The notes beneath the pieces were generated by a model. That model saw nothing but the letters and a program-made list of their open reading frames with translations. It did not search any database and was not told where the DNA came from. From an uncultured Pseudomonadota bacterium (GTDB lineage Bacteria > Pseudomonadota > Alphaproteobacteria > RF32 > CAG-239), in contig CASFNB010000003.1 of the NCBI GenBank assembly GCA_949295915.1, forward strand, positions 1-64,000: a stretch of 64,000 bases of DNA, given 5' to 3'. Made by a program: the position numbers and the translations under genes. This document shows, piece after piece, positions 32,854-43,103 of this stretch (within the stretch, counting starts at the first letter, position 1; each line of letters starts with the position of its first letter).

Positions 32854-33525
32854 TTATAACCCAACATCCGGTTCAACACCTTGCTCTCTTAAAATTTGCA
32901 AAAGCTCAGCTAAATATATCTTTTCATTATAGGCCATAAAACCGTCACCTATACATATTTTAACTGCTGCTTGCATTAATTCTTCCGCTTCTTCCGGTGT
33001 TTTTTTACTTAAATTTTCTGCTGCTTCATAAAACTCTTCCGTCGTCGGATGTAAGGATTTCAGGCAGCTTTCAATATAATTTTGACTTAAACTCTGCGGT
33101 TGCGGATGATGTTGCTCTATATATTGCAATATGGTTCTTTTCTTTATTTCGGAAAAATAATCTATACATTTTGCAATATACAATAAAATGATTATATCGT
33201 CTTTTAAAACTTCCAACAATTCCAAATTAACCGGAATTTTTCGTGCCGGTCGTTCTCCCGTCGGAATTTGTTGTAATTTAAATTCATTATAATCTCTTAG
33301 CAAAACCGAGCAAGATGTATATAACTTTTCGGTATTGAGGTTGATGATATCTTTGATATATGCCGAATCTATAACCTTGGAACTTTTATCGCGGTAGAAA
33401 TATAAATTGAGCATGATGTTGCCACCATGATCCCAAATATTTTTTAAGGCTACATTTTCTTCATGCACATCATCTCCTGATTTTATATGTGCCAAAAGAT
33501 TATAGAACCTTACATTGTTCGTCAT
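32854..33525 (-). CDS. TerB-like domain protein
   Basis: 223 residues. The last ~45 residues (AVKICIGDGFMAYNEKIYLA and LLQILREQG) fit a TerB/DjlA-N-like helical module with an acidic Gly-Asp-Gly turn. The N-terminal ~160 residues are helical and not recognised. It starts immediately after the mfd stop (TAA then ATG), so it is coupled to mfd. Function unknown. Confidence 0.55.
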   Translation of the reverse strand: MTNNVRFYNLLAHIKSGDDVHEENVALKNIWDHGGNIMLNLYFYRDKSSKVIDSAYIKDIINLNTEKLYTSCSVLLRDYNEFKLQQIPTGERPARKIPVNLELLEVLKDDIIILLYIAKCIDYFSEIKKRTILQYIEQHHPQPQSLSQNYIESCLKSLHPTTEEFYEAAENLSKKTPEEAEELMQAAVKICIGDGFMAYNEKIYLAELLQILREQGVEPDVGL

Positions 33526-36500
33526 TTAGTCCTCAAGCAACTTATTGAGTTTGTTTACATAATTTTTTATAGTTTCTACGCGCTCTGCGTAACTGTCAAG
33601 ATTTTTCTCTATAAACAACTTCTGGTCAGGGCGAATCTTTATGGCACCAAATTGACGAGCGACAAAATCTATCAATTTTTCGGGTTTGGCAAAGGTGTTG
33701 TTTCGCAAAGTAATCAAAATACCCTTAGCTCCGGCATCAATTTTTTCAATATTTGCCTTGCGGCAAAGTTGTTTTATTTCAACCGTCTTCAACAGGTTGT
33801 CCACCTCAACGGGCAATGGTCCGAAGCGGTCTATCAATTCTTCTCTGATATCATCCAAGCCTGATTTATCTTCAATATCACCAATGCGTTTATACAAGCC
33901 CAAACGAACCCCCAAATCTCTGACATAGGTTTCGGGAATCATAATCGGGATACCGGTTGAAATTTGCGGGGTCCAATCGGTTATGGCGGCGCCGGTTGCC
34001 GCTTCTTTCTCCCCTTTTGTACCTTGAGTCTTAAGGCGCATAATTTCTTCTTCCAACATGTGTTGGTACAAAGCAATACCCACTTCTTTGATATGTCCGG
34101 ATTGCTCCTCGCCCAAGATATTGCCCGAACCTCTGATATCCATATCATGGCTGGCCAAAGAGAATCCCGCACCCAAAGAATCGAGTGCCTGCAAAATGCT
34201 CAACCTTCTTTCGGCAATCGGTTTCAAAGCCTTTTGCTTGGGTACGGTAAAATAGCAATAGCCCCTCACCTTGCCGCGACCTATGCGCCCTTTGAGCTGA
34301 TACAACTGCGCCAAGCCAAACATATCTGCCCGATGGACAATCATGGTATTCACGCTCGGCATATCAATTCCGGATTCAATAATCGTGGTTGATAACAATA
34401 AATCCGCTTTTCTATCGGCAAAATCGTTCATCACAGTTTCAAGCTGTTTGACCGGCATTTGTCCATGCGCCACCAAAATTTTGACATCCGGCACCAGTTC
34501 TCGCAATTCTTTTTCAACACCGAAAATATCCGATACCCTCGGACAAACAAAGAAGGTTTGACCATGGCGGAATTTTTCACGATAGATTGCCTCTTTTATC
34601 ATCACCTTATCAAAAGGCATGACGAATGTACGCGCCGCCAATCTATCTACCGGCGGGGTAGCAATCAAGCTCAACTGCTTAACCCCTGTCAAAGAAAGTT
34701 GCAAGGTTCTCGGAATCGGGGTTGCGGTCATGGTTAAAACGTGAACATCAGACTTAATTGATTTTAACTTCTCTTTATGAGCCACGCCAAAATGCTGCTC
34801 CTCATCAATAATCAGCAAACCTAAATTGCAGAATTTGATATCTTTGGCAAGCAAAGCATGGGTGCCGATAACAATCTCAACCGAGCCATCTTCCAAACCT
34901 TTTTTGGTTTCGGCGGCTTCTTTCGGGGTGACCAAACGGGAGAGCATTCTTACTCTTATCGGAAAGCCCTCCATGCGTTTTTTAAAGTTCATGTAGTGCT
35001 GACGGGCAAGCAAGGTTGTCGGCACAATCAAAGCCACTTGCGCCCCGTTGGCGGCAACGGCAAAGGCGGCTCTCAAAGCGACTTCGGTTTTGCCGAATCC
35101 GACATCGCCGCAGACCAATCTATCCATCGGCACGGTATCTGCCAAATCTTGCAAAACATCACTAATGGCATTCAACTGGTCATCGGTTTCAGAATATGGA
35201 AAACGAGAGCAAAATTCATCATACATACCTTGCGGCGCTATAAAGCTATCGGCTTTTTTCAAATGACGTTCGGCGGCAATTTTAATCAGCTTTTCGGCAA
35301 TATCTTTAATGCGCTGTTTAACTTTGGCTTTTTTCGCCTGCCATGCCAAACCGCCCAAAGTGTCGAGCTGGATATTATCGTCATCCAAGCCGTAGCGCGA
35401 CAAAACATCAATATTTTCAACCGGAACAAATAGTTTGGCATCATTGGCATATAAAATCTTCAAACAATCGTGCGGAGCTCCGCCTGCGGTGATATTCTCA
35501 AGCCCCATAAATTTACCGATACCGTGTTCAATATGAACTACCAATTCGCCAACGCTCAAAGAGCCGACATCGGCAATAAAATCTTTAGATGATGCTTTTT
35601 TCTTGGTGGCACGGTGTTGCCGTTCTCCCAAAACATCTTGCTCGGAAACAAAGCACAAACCATCGCCTCTGAAACCATGCGGCAGATTCAAAACCACCAT
35701 GGCTGTGCGTTTATTTTCCGGATGATTGGCATCTTTCCAGCTCTCGGCAAAATATAAATTTTCAATGCCGTGCTCGTGCATCAGCGTAAACAGTCTATCA
35801 CGAGAACCTTCGGAATAACAACAAATTACACGGCGAAGTTTATTATTTTCTTTAAGATATTCATCTAGCTCTTTATACACTTCCTGCAGGTTGACGTTTT
35901 TGGCTTGCGCAAAACTACGCCCCGGCAAGACACCGGCGCTTATCACATCTTCTTTTTCCGCCAAAGTCATGGAGGTGAAATAAACGGCTTCTTTTTTCTT
36001 GAAAATATCGGTGATTTCTTTTTCGGTCAGATACAATAACTCAGGCGCAATCGGGCGGTAAATATCCACCTCGTTGACGGACTTGACGTTCAAAGCCTCT
36101 AAACGCGCTTGATAATAATCGGCAATGCTTTCGCATTTGGACTTAACCGCTTCCAAAACATTGCGACCGACAATCACTTTGGCCTGCGGCAGATAGGCAA
36201 AAATATCGGGCAAAGCTTCTTCATAGAAAAACGGCAACCAGTTTTCCATACCCAGATGTTTTACGCCGTTACTAATGTCGGCGTAAATTTCATCATCTTT
36301 GAATGCTGCACCGAAAGCCTCGCGATATTTGGTACGGAAAGACTTGATGGTGTTTTCATCCAGCGTAACCTCGCCCATCACCTGAAAAGTATAATGGCTC
36401 AATTCCCCCGTGGTGCGTTGGGTCATGGCATCAAATGTGCGGATACGCTCAACCTCGTCATCAAACATATCAATACGTAGCGGCTCATCGGTACCGACCG

Positions 36501-37014
36501 GAAAGATATCGATAATATCCCCTCGAACAGCATATTCTCCGGGTTCAATCACCTGTTCCACACGGTTATAGCCATTGATGGCGGCATAATGCACAAAGTC
36601 ATTAAAACTCAGTTTATTGCCGACTTTGACTTGTCTTATGGCGTTTAAGAAAATTTTTTGCGGCGGCAATTTTTGCAAGACCGAACCGACACTGGCCAAT
36701 ATCACACGCGACTTTTTGGGCTGGGGATTGCTGACAATGGCCGTCAGCGTTTCTATTCTTTGGGCAACGATATTGATGTTGGGTGAAACTCTGTCATAAG
36801 GCACGGTATCCCATGACGGCAGGAGCAGAACCTCCAAATCGGGGTTGAGCCAGCGCAACATGTCGGCGGCGCGCTCCATGGAAATGCCGTCGCTCAAAAT
36901 GTATAAAATATCTTGCTTTTTCTTTTGGCTCAACTCTCCCGCCAGAACGGCGTCGTATCCATCCGGCACGGAAGAAATGATTTTGCCCTTTATTTTATCA
37001 ATATCATCAATCAT
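33526..37014 (-). CDS. mfd: Transcription-repair coupling factor
   Basis: 1162 residues, full length. It removes RNA polymerase stalled at lesions and recruits UvrAB. A UvrB-like N-terminal region is followed by the RNA polymerase interaction region (about 480-560, ADVGSLSVGELVVHIEHGIG). Then come translocase motifs GDVGFGKTEVALRAAF, IIDEEQHFG, TATPIPRTL and GRIGRGKVRGYCY. The C-terminal TRCF domain is present (about 1000-1100). Divergent from recG. Confidence 0.97.
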   Translation of the reverse strand: MIDDIDKIKGKIISSVPDGYDAVLAGELSQKKKQDILYILSDGISMERAADMLRWLNPDLEVLLLPSWDTVPYDRVSPNINIVAQRIETLTAIVSNPQPKKSRVILASVGSVLQKLPPQKIFLNAIRQVKVGNKLSFNDFVHYAAINGYNRVEQVIEPGEYAVRGDIIDIFPVGTDEPLRIDMFDDEVERIRTFDAMTQRTTGELSHYTFQVMGEVTLDENTIKSFRTKYREAFGAAFKDDEIYADISNGVKHLGMENWLPFFYEEALPDIFAYLPQAKVIVGRNVLEAVKSKCESIADYYQARLEALNVKSVNEVDIYRPIAPELLYLTEKEITDIFKKKEAVYFTSMTLAEKEDVISAGVLPGRSFAQAKNVNLQEVYKELDEYLKENNKLRRVICCYSEGSRDRLFTLMHEHGIENLYFAESWKDANHPENKRTAMVVLNLPHGFRGDGLCFVSEQDVLGERQHRATKKKASSKDFIADVGSLSVGELVVHIEHGIGKFMGLENITAGGAPHDCLKILYANDAKLFVPVENIDVLSRYGLDDDNIQLDTLGGLAWQAKKAKVKQRIKDIAEKLIKIAAERHLKKADSFIAPQGMYDEFCSRFPYSETDDQLNAISDVLQDLADTVPMDRLVCGDVGFGKTEVALRAAFAVAANGAQVALIVPTTLLARQHYMNFKKRMEGFPIRVRMLSRLVTPKEAAETKKGLEDGSVEIVIGTHALLAKDIKFCNLGLLIIDEEQHFGVAHKEKLKSIKSDVHVLTMTATPIPRTLQLSLTGVKQLSLIATPPVDRLAARTFVMPFDKVMIKEAIYREKFRHGQTFFVCPRVSDIFGVEKELRELVPDVKILVAHGQMPVKQLETVMNDFADRKADLLLSTTIIESGIDMPSVNTMIVHRADMFGLAQLYQLKGRIGRGKVRGYCYFTVPKQKALKPIAERRLSILQALDSLGAGFSLASHDMDIRGSGNILGEEQSGHIKEVGIALYQHMLEEEIMRLKTQGTKGEKEAATGAAITDWTPQISTGIPIMIPETYVRDLGVRLGLYKRIGDIEDKSGLDDIREELIDRFGPLPVEVDNLLKTVEIKQLCRKANIEKIDAGAKGILITLRNNTFAKPEKLIDFVARQFGAIKIRPDQKLFIEKNLDSYAERVETIKNYVNKLNKLLED

Positions 37015-37092
37015 TTTTTTTCATTTACTTAAACGAATAAACTATATACAATATGCCCATAAGTGCAACCATTTTTTTGAAAAAAAAACACC

Positions 37093-39171
37093 ATGCGGCC
37101 CGAAATTTTATATCCATTATTTGGCTCACTTACTTCCATCGGCGGATTGGGAGAAAAGAGTGCTAAGCTTTTGCAAAATTTGGATTGCCGCCTCATCAAA
37201 GACCTCATCTTTCACCTGCCCTCCAACCTGATTGACAGGCGCTATTCACCTAAGCTTTCCGATGCTATTCCGGGGCGCGTGGCTACGCTTAAAGTGAAAG
37301 TGATTGAGCATATTGCGCCGCAAAAAAAATCGCAACCCTATAAGGTGATTGCCGCTGATGAAACCGAGCAAATCATCATCAGCTTTTTTAAGGCTTATCC
37401 CACCACCATTCAAAAAAATCTGCCGCTCAATCAATGGGTGGCTATCAGCGGCAAGCTTGAGAAATTTAACAATTCTTTGCAAATGAGCCACCCCGACTAT
37501 ATTGTCTCTGCCGCGCAGATTGATAGCATTCGCACGATTGAACCGGTTTATCCGCTCACTGCCGGCATCAGTAACAAGATGCTCCGCAAATGGATTCTAC
37601 AAGCCCTTGCCCGCACGCCCAAGCTTGACGAATGGATTGATGAAAACTTGCTTAAAGAAAAAAAATGGCTCTCGTTTAATCAATCTCTGCTTAACCTGCA
37701 CCATCCGCAATATCTCGCGGATTTGGACATTAATTCACCTGAGCGGCAACGCTTGGCTTATGATGAGTTGCTTGCCAACCAACTCACCCTTGCCATCGCC
37801 CGACAAAAAATCAAAAAGCAAGCCGGTCGCTCACTCAAAGGCAACGGACTCTTACGCAAAAAGCTTATGGAAATTTTGCCGTTCAAACTCACGGAAGCGC
37901 AAGAAAAAGTACTCCGTGAGATTTTTGCCGATCAAGCCTCGCCTTTTCGTATGCTTCGACTTTTGCAAGGTGATGTCGGGTGCGGAAAAACCATTGTGGC
38001 TTTTTTCTCCATGCTCAACGCGATTGAATGCGGGGCTCAAGCTGCCATTATGGCGCCGACCGAAATTTTAGCCAAGCAACACCAAGAAACTATCGCGCCC
38101 TTATGTGAAGAACTCGGTATTACTTGCGCACTTCTAACCGGCAAGACAAAACCCAAACAACGCAAAGAAATTCTTTCCCAACTGGAAGAAGGAAAAATCG
38201 ATATTCTTATCGGTACGCATGCCCTTTTTCAAGAGAACGTCATTTTCAAAGACCTCGCCTATGCCGTGATTGATGAACAGCATCGTTTTGGCGTACACCA
38301 GCGTCTTAACTTCTCTAACAAAGGCAATCATGCCGATATTCTGGTTATGACCGCAACCCCAATTCCGAGAACCCTCCTGCTCACGGCATACGGAGATATG
38401 GAATATTCCAAAATCGACCAAGTGCCGGAAGGACGAAAATCGGTTTCAACCCTTGTGATGCCGATTGATAAAATCCACGATGTTGTCTCCGCCCTTTCGC
38501 GTAAACTGCAACAAGGAGCGCGCGCTTATTGGGTTTGCCCCCTTGTCGAAGAATCGGAAAAAATTGACCTTGCCGCTGCCGAAGAGCGTTACGAATCGCT
38601 CAAAAAATATTTTGGCGACCAAGTCGGTCTCGTTCACGGCAAGATGAAAGAAGCAGAAAAAGACGCCGTCATGGAAAAATTCAAAAAAGGAGAAATTTCT
38701 CTCCTTGTTGCCACAACCGTGATTGAAGTGGGCGTCAATGTGCCAGAGGCTACTCTCATGATTATTGAACATGCCGAGCGTTTCGGTTTGGCGCAACTGC
38801 ACCAACTGCGCGGACGTATTAAGCGTGGTTTTCAGGCTTCCACTTGTATTCTGCTCTATTCGCACCCGCTTTCGGAAACCTCACGCGCTCGCCTCAATAT
38901 TATGAAAGAAACCGAAGATGGTTTTCGCATTGCCGAAGAAGATCTTGACCTACGTGGCGGCGGTGAACTTCTCGGCACCAAGCAAAGCGGTTTTAACACC
39001 TTCAAACTGGCCGACCTTTCCGTACACAAAGGTCTTCTCCTCACAGCCTCGCAAGATGCCAAACTTTTTATCTCTCAAGACCCAGACTTTACCTCTCCAC
39101 GAGGCAAAGCACTTAAAAACCTGCTATATCTTTTTGAACGCGATGAAGCGGTTAAAACCTACAACCAATAA
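37093..39171 (+). CDS. recG: ATP-dependent DNA helicase RecG
   Basis: 692 residues, full length. It reverses stalled forks and processes branched DNA. The N-terminal wedge/OB domain is at about 50-140 (LIFHLPSNLIDRRY). Helicase motifs are GDVGCGKTIVAF, MAPTEILAKQH, IDEQHRFG, TATPIPRTL and LRGRIKRG. It shares a 78-base divergent interval with mfd. The ribosome site is weak. Confidence 0.97.
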   Translation: MRPEILYPLFGSLTSIGGLGEKSAKLLQNLDCRLIKDLIFHLPSNLIDRRYSPKLSDAIPGRVATLKVKVIEHIAPQKKSQPYKVIAADETEQIIISFFKAYPTTIQKNLPLNQWVAISGKLEKFNNSLQMSHPDYIVSAAQIDSIRTIEPVYPLTAGISNKMLRKWILQALARTPKLDEWIDENLLKEKKWLSFNQSLLNLHHPQYLADLDINSPERQRLAYDELLANQLTLAIARQKIKKQAGRSLKGNGLLRKKLMEILPFKLTEAQEKVLREIFADQASPFRMLRLLQGDVGCGKTIVAFFSMLNAIECGAQAAIMAPTEILAKQHQETIAPLCEELGITCALLTGKTKPKQRKEILSQLEEGKIDILIGTHALFQENVIFKDLAYAVIDEQHRFGVHQRLNFSNKGNHADILVMTATPIPRTLLLTAYGDMEYSKIDQVPEGRKSVSTLVMPIDKIHDVVSALSRKLQQGARAYWVCPLVEESEKIDLAAAEERYESLKKYFGDQVGLVHGKMKEAEKDAVMEKFKKGEISLLVATTVIEVGVNVPEATLMIIEHAERFGLAQLHQLRGRIKRGFQASTCILLYSHPLSETSRARLNIMKETEDGFRIAEEDLDLRGGGELLGTKQSGFNTFKLADLSVHKGLLLTASQDAKLFISQDPDFTSPRGKALKNLLYLFERDEAVKTYNQ

Positions 39172-39218
39172 AAAAAGAGGGGTGACTCACGTCAGCCCTC
39201 TTCGTTAGAAAAAAAACA

Positions 39219-39250
39219 TTAAAAAACCTGATTTTAATCCTGTTTTTTAA
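39219..39250. terminator. Candidate terminator between recG and the gene at 39308
   Basis: A 9-bp stem TTAAAAAAC/GTTTTTTAA with an inner GATT/AATC. A second, mismatched hairpin at 39175-39202 (AAGAGGG/CCCTCTT) precedes it but has no T run. Confidence 0.45.
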
Positions 39251-39307
39251 ACAACCTAAATCTAATGAGTCTTAAATTAAAAATAACTATGACTATGATT
39301 ATGAAAT

Positions 39308-39877
39308 TTATTCTAATTTGTTTCCTATCATACGGCAATATGATATCTCGGAGTTGTTACTGTTCACCCAAAAGGCATTATTGCCTCGGCTTGGTTTAAT
39401 CCAATATTTTGTTCCCGATACATAATCAGAAAAAATATCTTCACCAACTATTTTAAAATAATCATATTGCATATCAGACATTATAACATAGGCCTTGATA
39501 AGCATTTCTGCCTGTGTTTTATCTCGGCAGGGCTTCCCTACGAATATGTCTTTATCTAAGATTATTTCGGCAGAATCTCCATCTCTGATGATCCTAGCAT
39601 TTAAAATACCAAGATGATAGTTTTTGTTCAATTCTACATCCGGCGTTTGGGGCAATTCATCAAAAATATTGATACTTAATTGAAGCGGCAAGTAGACCAA
39701 ATATTTTACTTCTTTTTGCCTTTCTGCTTCAACCATAATTCCCGGAACATAATCCATGGCAGAAGTACTAAACAGTAATTTAACTTGCGGTGCTTTGAGC
39801 TCATAGCCCTGCAGTTCGTCCATAAACAAGTTTGCCAACATGTTTTTCACTTCTTCTTTGTTTACTCTTTTTTCCAT
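39308..39877 (-). CDS. Hypothetical protein, 189 aa
   Basis: Unrecognised soluble protein, beta-rich by composition, with an N-terminal helical segment VNKEEVKNMLANLFMDELQG. It has no signal peptide or membrane helix. It is not obviously coupled to its neighbours; the gap to the next gene is 134 bases. Confidence 0.55.
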   Translation of the reverse strand: MEKRVNKEEVKNMLANLFMDELQGYELKAPQVKLLFSTSAMDYVPGIMVEAERQKEVKYLVYLPLQLSINIFDELPQTPDVELNKNYHLGILNARIIRDGDSAEIILDKDIFVGKPCRDKTQAEMLIKAYVIMSDMQYDYFKIVGEDIFSDYVSGTKYWIKPSRGNNAFWVNSNNSEISYCRMIGNKLE

Positions 39878-39961
39878 AGCTTTTTAATTTTTAAATTATA
39901 CAAAAAATAAATAATAAAATTGGTATCGCGCAATATAATCTCTCAAATTGTTACAGTCAAC

Positions 39962-39999
39962 AAAAAAATACCTCTGATTTCTTTCAGAGGTATTTTTTT
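39962..39999 (-). terminator. Terminator of the gene ending at 40012
   Basis: A 16-bp perfect stem (39962-39977 with 39984-39999), GC-rich core CCTCTGA and a 3' T run on the minus strand. Confidence 0.88.
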
Positions 40000-40011
40000 C
40001 TTCCTTCTCTT

Positions 40012-40479
40012 TTAAGATAATTCCATGACCATTTTTTTATACATCATGTTTATTTTTGTCTGTTCTTGTTCTTTTGTGTGTGATTTGTATGCTTCATATT
40101 CTTTATAAAACCCATCAATGTTATGTTGCTTATCCATTTTTAAATAAGTGTTTAATCCTATAACCGCATAATCAAATGCCCTCGGAGCCATTTTATTTAA
40201 CATATCCAACATTTCCGTTCTTTTCTTTTTATCCGCTATTTTGGAGACTTGCGGTAATGCCTTACTCACATTTTTGGTATATGTCTCAGCTCTCTTAATT
40301 GCTTCAAAATTTTTTAACGTTACTACGGCCGCCAATGTCGGAAGCCCAATCTCTCTTATCTTTGCTTTTTCTCCTATGGCTTCGTGTAAGGTCTCAAATA
40401 ATGTTTGCTTATCTATTTTGGGATTTTTTAATTTATTTATTATTTCAACCCACGGCATTTGATTATTGTTCTTTGTCAT
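40012..40479 (-). CDS. Hypothetical protein, 155 aa
   Basis: Unrecognised, all-helical and basic, with Lys-rich ends. A HEAT/ARM-like appearance (IREIGLPTLAAVVTLKNF) is possible but not supported by repeats. It has no export signal. GGGGAGGATT precedes the ATG. Own terminator. Confidence 0.55.
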   Translation of the reverse strand: MTKNNNQMPWVEIINKLKNPKIDKQTLFETLHEAIGEKAKIREIGLPTLAAVVTLKNFEAIKRAETYTKNVSKALPQVSKIADKKKRTEMLDMLNKMAPRAFDYAVIGLNTYLKMDKQHNIDGFYKEYEAYKSHTKEQEQTKINMMYKKMVMELS

Positions 40480-40567
40480 AATAATCCTCCCCTCTTGGTC
40501 TTTTCATATCTGTTTTTATTATACCATATTTACCTTACCTTAACAAGGTTTATTGCAAAAAAAATAT

Positions 40568-41644
40568 CTATCTGATAACTTTTTTTAATATTGCTTCCGT
40601 TTCAACCAAATGGACGGCTTTTATAAAACTTTCTTTCTCACTCAATACCGTATAATAATCTTTTTTTACCATCGGAGCTTGTTGCAATGCCTGAACATAT
40701 ACTTCTTTCGATAACGGATCCGAGGCTACATATTCAAAAAAACCACTCGTTAACAAAAAATTCCGAATCTTATCAATCCCCGGATTGTTTTGCAACAATG
40801 CACACAAATAGGCCGAAACTCCTACCTGTATTCCATGCGGGTGCGGACGTTTGGATATATTGTCATACGCATGCGATATCTGATGCTCCGCTCCGCTCGC
40901 AGGTCTTGACGTACCGGCAATTTCCATGGCTACGCCACTGAGCATTAACGACGTACTTAAATTACGCAAAAATTCCGAACTGCTCAAATTATATTCCGGC
41001 AAAGATAATAAAATATCTATCGAATTGTATGCCAGCATGGCGGCAAAATCATTGTACCTTTCATAGCCTTTTCTAAACGCCACTTTCCAATCCCATAATG
41101 CCGTCAACTTTGATATCATATCTCCCATACCGGAATATAAAAACATTTTAGGACTTTTGGATATAATATCTAAATCTATCACCACCCCAAATGGTATGCT
41201 GGATTTCACGCTGGTTCTTTTTCCATCTACCAACAAAGATGTATTGGGGCTGCAAAAGCCATCATTCGATACCGATGTCGGAACAGAAATAAAAGGCTTT
41301 TTTAATAAATGCGCACAATACTTGGCAAAGTCTATGACCTTTCCTCCTCCTATGCCGATGATGGCGTCGGTGTTACGAGGCAAATTAAAGGCAACTTTAT
41401 CAACTTCTTCTATATTGATATATTGTACAATCTTATTGCAGACAACTTCTATATCGTGTTGCTCAAAACCTTTGTACAATTTTCCACCGATAAGTTCTTC
41501 TATACCATCACTCCAAAACAAGGCTACGTTTGACATACCTTTATCTATTAAATACTTTCCGATACGACCTATTTTTCCATATCCGATTTTTACCAGATAG
41601 GGAATGTTGATTTGGCGATTGGTAAAATAGTTTTGATAAGGCAT
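40568..41644 (-). CDS. Glycerol-1-phosphate-dehydrogenase-family enzyme
   Basis: 358 residues of the Fe/Zn-ADH-like G1PDH (EgsA/AraM) family. The NAD loop is IIGIGGGKVIDFAKYCAHLL (about 95-114), followed by SVPTSVSNDGFCSPN. Metal-binding residues are in MGDMIS, SGAEHQISH and PHPHG. Archaeal members make sn-glycerol-1-phosphate for ether lipids; bacterial AraM makes it for other glycolipids. No prenyltransferase partner is seen here. AAGGAG lies before the ATG. Confidence 0.82.
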   Translation of the reverse strand: MPYQNYFTNRQINIPYLVKIGYGKIGRIGKYLIDKGMSNVALFWSDGIEELIGGKLYKGFEQHDIEVVCNKIVQYINIEEVDKVAFNLPRNTDAIIGIGGGKVIDFAKYCAHLLKKPFISVPTSVSNDGFCSPNTSLLVDGKRTSVKSSIPFGVVIDLDIISKSPKMFLYSGMGDMISKLTALWDWKVAFRKGYERYNDFAAMLAYNSIDILLSLPEYNLSSSEFLRNLSTSLMLSGVAMEIAGTSRPASGAEHQISHAYDNISKRPHPHGIQVGVSAYLCALLQNNPGIDKIRNFLLTSGFFEYVASDPLSKEVYVQALQQAPMVKKDYYTVLSEKESFIKAVHLVETEAILKKVIR

Positions 41645-41717
41645 GGCATTCTCCTTGGTGAAAGAGTGAGCTCTTTGATATATTTATTTTTAACATATAT
41701 TTTTTTATCTGACCATA

Positions 41718-41754
41718 AAAAAAAGCTCAGACTTATTTATTCCGAGCTTTTTTT
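41718..41754 (-). terminator. Terminator of the gene ending at 41760
   Basis: An 11-bp perfect stem AAAAAAAGCTC/GAGCTTTTTTT with a 15-base loop. Confidence 0.75.
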
Positions 41755-41759
41755 GGATA

Positions 41760-43103
41760 TTAGGATTGTCTCCCTTGTTGTTGATGTAATACAAAGGCAA
41801 AATATGTTTTATCCATTTTGTTTTTCAGTTTTTCTGCTTTTGTACCATCCGCAGCCAATTCATTGGCTTTTGATTTTATACTTACTCCCAAATCGCAAAA
41901 ATAACCATTTTGCGCCGGTATTTTTTCTAACTTATCAATATCCATTTTAACCATGCGATTATTATTATACGCCATTAAATAGGCTTGATTGTCTCCGGAC
42001 CCAATTACGGTCATTCGGTGCAAACTTCCGGCTTTGTTTTTGATCCAGATCATATAAATACCATATTTGTTTTGCTTTAACTCTTCTTTTAACTCCGTTC
42101 GCAAATTTTTTGAATAGTGACTGTCAAATGTTTGCTTATTGGATTGGCATGCGTGCGGATTAGGTACTCTCAGTAATAAATCCTTACATGCTTGCGCGAC
42201 ATAATCATCTTTTTCTGAATTTTTATCCAAAACTTTTAAAAATGTGGCATATGACATTGATTCACAACTCGATTGCGGAACTATATGCGGAAGCTTGCCA
42301 TATTTACCAATTAAACGCTCTTGCTCGGAATAAAACTTTTTCCGATTGGTATCTGAGTTTTGCAAAGTCTGAATATTCTCTTGAAATTGCAAAATTAAAT
42401 TTCTCACCAATTTTTTATAATTTCTTTCATTTGCTTCTATATTAGGGTATCCTTCTGCCGAATATGGAGCGATGATGCTCTCTTCCGCTTCTGCATGCAA
42501 AACTTGAACATCTTTATTTTTGTATGAAAAAAGCGAATCAATTTCTGATATCTGCGGTTTTGCGACCGGCACGATTTTTTCTTGATCAGCTTTCTTATTT
42601 TGTAAAACATTTGTCGTATTACAATTACCAAACGATAAAAGGGCTATTCCCGTTGCTGCTGCATATTTTACCGTTCTTACAACCGCTTGTTTAGAACTCG
42701 CTATCTTCTCTTTTACCTTTCCCCAAAATGATTTTGAAGATTTTGTTTCAAGTTGCACAACTTGCGGTTTGCTCTCTGTTTTTTCTAATGTTTTTTTCTC
42801 TTGCTGTTTTTGACTCATAGAAAGTGCTTTTTTGTAACTCATAACCAAATCATATGACAAGCCATATTTTTCTTGGCGGCACTTTTGAAAAAACTCTCTG
42901 ACTATCTGATAAAATTCTTCTTGAGCAGCCGGAGTTACTACTCTTCTTTCTGCTGCAATATTTTTTAAAACTTGCTCCAAATTTTTTATCAGCACATTTA
43001 TGCGGCGTCTTTTTTCTGCGCCCTTAAAATTAGCTTTACAATAAAAATTGCGCATTTTTCGCACATCATCAATATCTATATATTTACTATCTATCTTTTT
43101 CAT
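41760..43103 (-). CDS. Membrane-anchored protein with possible Cys/His peptidase-like domain
   Basis: 447 residues from ATG 43103, which follows AGAAAAGAAG. A Lys-rich cytoplasmic region with coiled coil (about 1-145) is followed by one hydrophobic segment (TVKYAAATGIALLSFG, about 143-158). The C-terminal domain (about 240-445) has PQSSCESMSYATFL and, 90 residues on, GSLHRMTVIGSGDNQAYL, which together resemble the Cys and His strands of papain- or C39-like folds. No family is recognised. If correct it is a membrane-tethered cysteine peptidase or amidase. Confidence 0.55.
   Translation of the reverse strand: MKKIDSKYIDIDDVRKMRNFYCKANFKGAEKRRRINVLIKNLEQVLKNIAAERRVVTPAAQEEFYQIVREFFQKCRQEKYGLSYDLVMSYKKALSMSQKQQEKKTLEKTESKPQVVQLETKSSKSFWGKVKEKIASSKQAVVRTVKYAAATGIALLSFGNCNTTNVLQNKKADQEKIVPVAKPQISEIDSLFSYKNKDVQVLHAEAEESIIAPYSAEGYPNIEANERNYKKLVRNLILQFQENIQTLQNSDTNRKKFYSEQERLIGKYGKLPHIVPQSSCESMSYATFLKVLDKNSEKDDYVAQACKDLLLRVPNPHACQSNKQTFDSHYSKNLRTELKEELKQNKYGIYMIWIKNKAGSLHRMTVIGSGDNQAYLMAYNNNRMVKMDIDKLEKIPAQNGYFCDLGVSIKSKANELAADGTKAEKLKNKMDKTYFAFVLHQQQGRQS

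Noticed and set aside
34858..35433. Long plus-strand open frame inside mfd
   Set aside because: It is a shadow of mfd on the opposite strand with no start signal or family.
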